Shown piece by piece: positions 6,531-8,741 of a DNA stretch of 8,741 bases. The notes under the pieces are model-generated. The model had not been told where the DNA came from, did no database searches, and saw only the letters and a program-made list of their open reading frames with translations. Origin of the DNA: Verrucomicrobiota bacterium (lineage in GTDB: Bacteria > Verrucomicrobiota > Verrucomicrobiia > Limisphaerales > UBA1096); contig QOAX01000298.1 in assembly GCA_003972865.1 (NCBI GenBank), positions 1-8,741 of the forward strand, given 5' to 3'. The translations under genes were made by a program, and so were the position numbers. The first letter of the stretch is position 1; each line of letters opens with the position of its first letter.

Positions 6531-6582
6531 TGTAATAAGTAGTTTTGATTCAAATTAAAGTTCAACCGCTTCGCCAAGCGCT
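6531..6582 (-). promoter_or_regulatory. intergenic spacer with small hairpin
   Basis: This 52-bp spacer between the zinc-ribbon gene and pseudopilin 1 is AT-rich next to the pseudopilin start. Directly after the upstream stop codon, the minus strand can fold CGCTT-GGCG-AAGCG (6567-6571 pairing with 6576-6580). A -35-like TTGAAC follows, without a good -10. It could be a weak terminator, a processing signal or the site of an internal promoter. The hairpin coincides with a copy of the 13-bp motif. Confidence 0.3.
6569..6581 (+). repeat. 13-bp motif copy (one mismatch), noncoding
   Basis: CTTCGCCAAGCGC, one mismatch from CTTGGCCAAGCGC. This is the only copy outside a gene, and here the mismatch creates a 5-bp stem with a four-base loop. 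Confidence 0.6.
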
Positions 6583-6933
6583 TCATGGCAGAGGTTTTTT
6601 GCACACAGGACAAATCGGCCGACCATCCGCCATCTGGTTAGCCTGCACGTAAAAACAACCGTTTACGGGACACTTCTTGCCGTCCACCAGCCGGCCTTTG
6701 TTGCACTTAGGGCAAAGCATTGGCTGGCCCATATGGCTCGGGTTGTCGTCGTAAAACCGGCCGCGGGTCTCGGGGTCGATCACCTGCATCTCACCGCAGG
6801 CGCTGCATTGGGTCCAGGTGCCACCGTCGGGAAAATCGGCGCTCGTACCTGACGAGGACACAAAACTGACGATGAAGCCGCCACAAAGAGCGATGGCGGC
6901 AATGGAAAGTCCCAGCTTGGTCTTGTCGTTCAT
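6583..6933 (-). CDS. small membrane-anchored zinc-ribbon protein
   Basis: This 116-aa protein has one N-terminal hydrophobic segment (about 7-25) followed by a Cys-rich soluble region. Cysteines pair as C43/C46 with C74/C77 and C88/C93 with C108/C111, consistent with two zinc-binding ribbons. The frame is open upstream to 6978, but that would overlap the pseudopilin 2 gene by 40 bp. ATG at 6933 leaves 5 bp after the pseudopilin 2 stop and gives a normal N-terminus, so I prefer it. If the N-terminus stays inside, the ribbons face the periplasm, an unusual place for Cys4 zinc sites. It lies between two pseudopilin genes on the same strand and may be expressed with them. I do not recognise a named family. 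Confidence 0.72.
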   Translation of the reverse strand: MNDKTKLGLSIAAIALCGGFIVSFVSSSGTSADFPDGGTWTQCSACGEMQVIDPETRGRFYDDNPSHMGQPMLCPKCNKGRLVDGKKCPVNGCFYVQANQMADGRPICPVCKKPLP

Positions 6934-6938
6934 CCGAC

Positions 6939-7787
6939 TTACCACCACTCGCGGTGCGGCTGGTTGTCGTTGTTCCAACGCCTGAGCATATTTGCGGCAT
7001 CGGACTTAAATGCACCATTATGCTTGCGGGCTACCAAATCCATCATCTTGTGGTATTCGGCATGCCCGTCGGCCAACAGAATGTTGGAGCCAAGTGTGTG
7101 CCGTTTGCTCGGCCATTCCCGAGCGGGGTTATTAAAGTTGCCGCCGTCGCAGGGATCCACCGCGCAATCCCATATCCCATCCGCCTGGGTATCGGAAATG
7201 CAGACCATGTCCGAGGGCATACGCACCGTACTCTCGGGAATCAAATCCTCCTCACTGCGAACATCCCCACCGAGACCCAGCGTGCGGTTTTTAACCCTCA
7301 CAAATTCACGCACTCCCCAGTCGTTGTAACCGTAGGTGAAGAACGCACCTCCCCCGGGATATAGGTTGAAGGGAAACGCCGGATCCTTCTTCGTGGGATC
7401 CTTCCCCTTGTAATCCTTCCACCTGAACCGGTCCGCTCCATTGCCTTTTTTTGCCGGGCAGAAAAACAGTTCCGTGCTTCCAGTATAGCCGTAAAGCCGC
7501 CCAGGCCAAGCTATGGCGTTGTTGACCGGGTTTCCGGTGTACTTGGATATGCCGATTCTGGCCCGGGCATCCCAGTGCCCCGGGTAGTAGGCGTTGTCGT
7601 CAACGTACATCTTCAGGGCGATGCCCATCTGCTTTTCGTTGTTCATGCAGAAGATCTGCTGCGCTTTGGCCTTGGCCTGTGCCAGGGCCGGCAGAAGCAT
7701 GGCCGCCAGGATGGCGATGATGGCGATTACCACCAGCAACTCGATCAGCGTGAAGCCGTATCGCTTGGTTGGGCTTGTTGTGTTCAT
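6939..7787 (-). CDS. type II secretion pseudopilin-like protein (DUF1559-like), copy 2
   Basis: This 282-aa protein has the leader MNTTSPTKRYG, predicted cleavage between G11 and F12, E16 at mature +5, and a hydrophobic helix at about 14-33. The C-x-NN-x-KQ stretch is at 47-53 and ADGH at 239-242. A further ATG at 7838 would add 17 residues before the leader; ATG at 7787 is preferred because it gives the same MNT start as copy 1 and a normal short leader. The product should be a prepilin-peptidase substrate anchored in the inner membrane. Its central part has additional cysteines (C110, C196, C208, C213) that could form disulfides. The zinc-ribbon gene follows after 5 bp. It is the first gene of the minus-strand run, so the operon promoter probably lies in 7788-7937. 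Confidence 0.9.
   Translation of the reverse strand: MNTTSPTKRYGFTLIELLVVIAIIAILAAMLLPALAQAKAKAQQIFCMNNEKQMGIALKMYVDDNAYYPGHWDARARIGISKYTGNPVNNAIAWPGRLYGYTGSTELFFCPAKKGNGADRFRWKDYKGKDPTKKDPAFPFNLYPGGGAFFTYGYNDWGVREFVRVKNRTLGLGGDVRSEEDLIPESTVRMPSDMVCISDTQADGIWDCAVDPCDGGNFNNPAREWPSKRHTLGSNILLADGHAEYHKMMDLVARKHNGAFKSDAANMLRRWNNDNQPHREWW
7708..7787 (-). repeat. leader-region direct repeat, copy 2
   Basis: Partner of the repeat at 6451-6530, 71 of 80 identical by eye, covering the start codon, leader and transmembrane helix of pseudopilin 2. Confidence 0.8.
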
Positions 7788-7937
7788 TTGGATGGATGGC
7801 CTCGGCTCAGTAACAACGGTGAACGGCGACACTAGCATTCACCCGGAAAAAATCAACGCGAAAATGGGTGTTTTTTGACTGGCCGAGGCTGACCGTTGGG
7901 CGCAGGCTCCAGCCGTCCAGTAACTCGTTCAAGAACC
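7788..7937. promoter_or_regulatory. divergent intergenic region with expected promoters
   Basis: These 150 bp separate the minus-strand operon from the plus-strand zinc-ribbon gene and must hold promoters for both. On the minus strand, TTGATT (complement of 7851-7856) lies 16 bp from TAGTGT (complement of 7829-7834), a weak sigma-70-like pair. On the plus strand, TTGACT at 7875-7880 looks like a -35, but no -10 follows at the right distance. Neither start codon has a clear Shine-Dalgarno sequence. Confidence 0.35.
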
Positions 7938-8420
7938 ATGGCAGACTTAACCTTTAACTGTCCTCAATGCGGCCAGAACCTGACCACAGACGAGAGCCTC
8001 ACCGGCTCGGAGATCGAATGCCCATCCTGCACCAAACCGATCAAAATCCCCTCGGCAGGCGATGAAAATGTGCAGAGAGCAGAGGCGGAACCGACCGCTC
8101 CCCCCGTGGCTGAGGAACCGGAGTCCAAAAAACTGGCCGTGCCGGTACACGAGGGCGAAAAGGTGTTGCTGAAAAAAGAAAGCTCGAAAAAAGAGGAGGA
8201 GGAAATCACCGGGGATGGAAAAATCTGTGTCAAGACCATCAAGCGCGGCGACTGCATCGAGCTGGGGCTGGACAAGTTTGACGAGTCGGTCAACCTGTTT
8301 CTCGAGAAGATCGCCCGCGAGCAGATCATCAGCGTGCACTCCATGAACTACTCGCACTTCGACCCCACCACCCAGAAGTACCTGCCCGACTATGCGGCGA
8401 TGATTGTGTACGAGCGGTAG
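7938..8420 (+). CDS. zinc-ribbon protein with charged linker and conserved C-terminal domain
   Basis: This 160-aa protein opens with a zinc ribbon of the MJ0042/FmdB-like style: C8/C11 and C28/C31, in NCPQCGQNL and ECPSCTKPIKIP. A Pro/Glu/Lys-rich, probably disordered linker runs over about 40-92. A compact C-terminal domain (about 95-160) has the pattern IKRGDCIELGLDKF, VNLFLEKI, ISVHSMNYSHFD and DYAAMIVYER. This last part loosely recalls small alpha/beta proteins such as Cse60, which is only an impression. The frame is open upstream to a TTG at 7896, but ATG at 7938 (MADLTFNC) puts the ribbon right at the N-terminus as in similar proteins. No signal peptide or membrane segment is seen, so it is probably cytoplasmic. 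It is divergent from the pseudopilin operon and convergent with the next gene. The function is unknown. Confidence 0.8.
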   Translation: MADLTFNCPQCGQNLTTDESLTGSEIECPSCTKPIKIPSAGDENVQRAEAEPTAPPVAEEPESKKLAVPVHEGEKVLLKKESSKKEEEEITGDGKICVKTIKRGDCIELGLDKFDESVNLFLEKIAREQIISVHSMNYSHFDPTTQKYLPDYAAMIVYER

Positions 8421-8437
8421 GGCAGCGTTTTCAGTTT

Positions 8438-8662
8438 TTAGAAGACGAACGGCGAGTTGAACAGGCCGCACTCCGGGCAGCGGGACCGGTCCACGTCGTG
8501 GTCATCCGTGTAAACGTAGGCGCAGTCTTCACAGCGAAACACCCGGTCCTCGGTCGGCTCCGGCTCGAACCGTTTGCGCCGAAACTCGTACAGCAACACG
8601 AGCACACCCAGCAGGCTGATCACGACCGCGAAGCAGAGGAAGATGAGTGGGCCGGGAAACAT
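8438..8662 (-). CDS. small membrane protein with C-terminal zinc ribbon
   Basis: This 74-aa protein has one strong transmembrane segment (about 4-25), a basic stretch FRRKRF (27-32) and a zinc ribbon built from C44/C47 and C62/C65 (RCEDCAYVY and RCPECGLF). The positive stretch after the helix predicts a cytoplasmic C-terminus, hence a cytoplasmic ribbon. The frame stays open to the window edge, but ATG at 8662 overlaps the stop of an upstream frame as TGATG and begins directly with the membrane helix, so I chose it. It is convergent with the plus-strand zinc-ribbon gene, with 17 bp between stops and no hairpin. I do not recognise a named family. Confidence 0.68.
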   Translation of the reverse strand: MFPGPLIFLCFAVVISLLGVLVLLYEFRRKRFEPEPTEDRVFRCEDCAYVYTDDHDVDRSRCPECGLFNSPFVF

Positions 8663-8741
8663 CAGCTCGACGGCGGGGCCGGGGCGGAGGACGGCTTGGG
8701 CGGCGCCACGGTCCGCCAATGGAACAGCGCCCCGCCCCACT
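8662..8741 (-). CDS. 3' end of a gene entering from the right edge
   Basis: A minus-strand frame is open from the window edge and ends in TGA at 8664-8662. The last residues are WGGALFHWRTVAPPKPSS followed by a Pro/Ala/Ser-rich end. The stop shares its A with the ATG of the small membrane zinc-ribbon gene (TGATG), a classic coupling overlap and the main reason to believe the gene is real. Only 25 codons are visible, too few to assign a family. Confidence 0.42.
   Translation of the reverse strand, partial: WGGALFHWRTVAPPKPSSAPAPPSS

Noticed and set aside
7875..7903. Sigma-70 promoter for the plus-strand zinc-ribbon gene
   Set aside because: TTGACT is a fair -35, but the bases 16-18 bp downstream are GC-rich with no -10 resemblance.
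1..8741. CRISPR array, tRNA, rRNA or insertion sequence
   Set aside because: No regularly spaced direct repeats with spacers, no cloverleaf or rRNA-like segment, and no transposase motif or terminal inverted repeats were seen. The 13-bp words are irregularly spaced and lie mostly inside genes.

Overview
The window looks like a chromosomal segment of a Verrucomicrobiota bacterium of the Pedosphaerae/Limisphaerales type, probably from a metagenome. The clues are two pseudopilin-like proteins with the leader RYGFTLIELLVVIAIIAIL and a late ADGH motif, several zinc-ribbon proteins of a style common in that phylum, and a large IPT-repeat exported protein ending in a FFRLR-like tail. The placement is inferred from protein style; no rRNA or tRNA is present.

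Most of the window is one minus-strand run of seven genes, read from high to low coordinates: pseudopilin 2 (7787-6939), a membrane-anchored zinc-ribbon protein (6933-6583), pseudopilin 1 (6530-5715), the Fe-S assembly factor SufT (5663-5118), an exported protein with eight IPT/TIG-like repeats (5111-2487), an ELM1-family protein (2490-1522), and a two-domain nucleotidyltransferase / thymidylate-kinase-like protein (1525-245). Spacings are 5, 52, 51 and 6 bp, followed by two 4-bp ATGA overlaps, so the last three or four genes are almost certainly co-transcribed and translationally coupled. ELM1-family and NTase/kinase proteins both suggest glycan or nucleotide-sugar work next to an exported adhesin-like protein, but no function is proven.

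The right end holds a divergent plus-strand gene (7938-8420) with an N-terminal zinc ribbon. Convergent to it is a small minus-strand membrane zinc-ribbon protein (8662-8438), whose start overlaps the stop of a gene entering from the right edge. The left end (1-244) is very AT-rich and holds only a doubtful 54-codon ORF. The NTase/kinase gene is clearly lower in GC than its upstream neighbours (28/60 in 361-420 against 42/60 in 4201-4260), which suggests acquired or less constrained DNA at this edge.

The most unexpected signal is a 13-bp word, CTTGGCCAAGCGC. It occurs three times exactly and four more times with one mismatch between 1540 and 6581. All copies have the same orientation, and they lie in different codon frames and once between genes, which points to a DNA-level signal rather than a protein motif.
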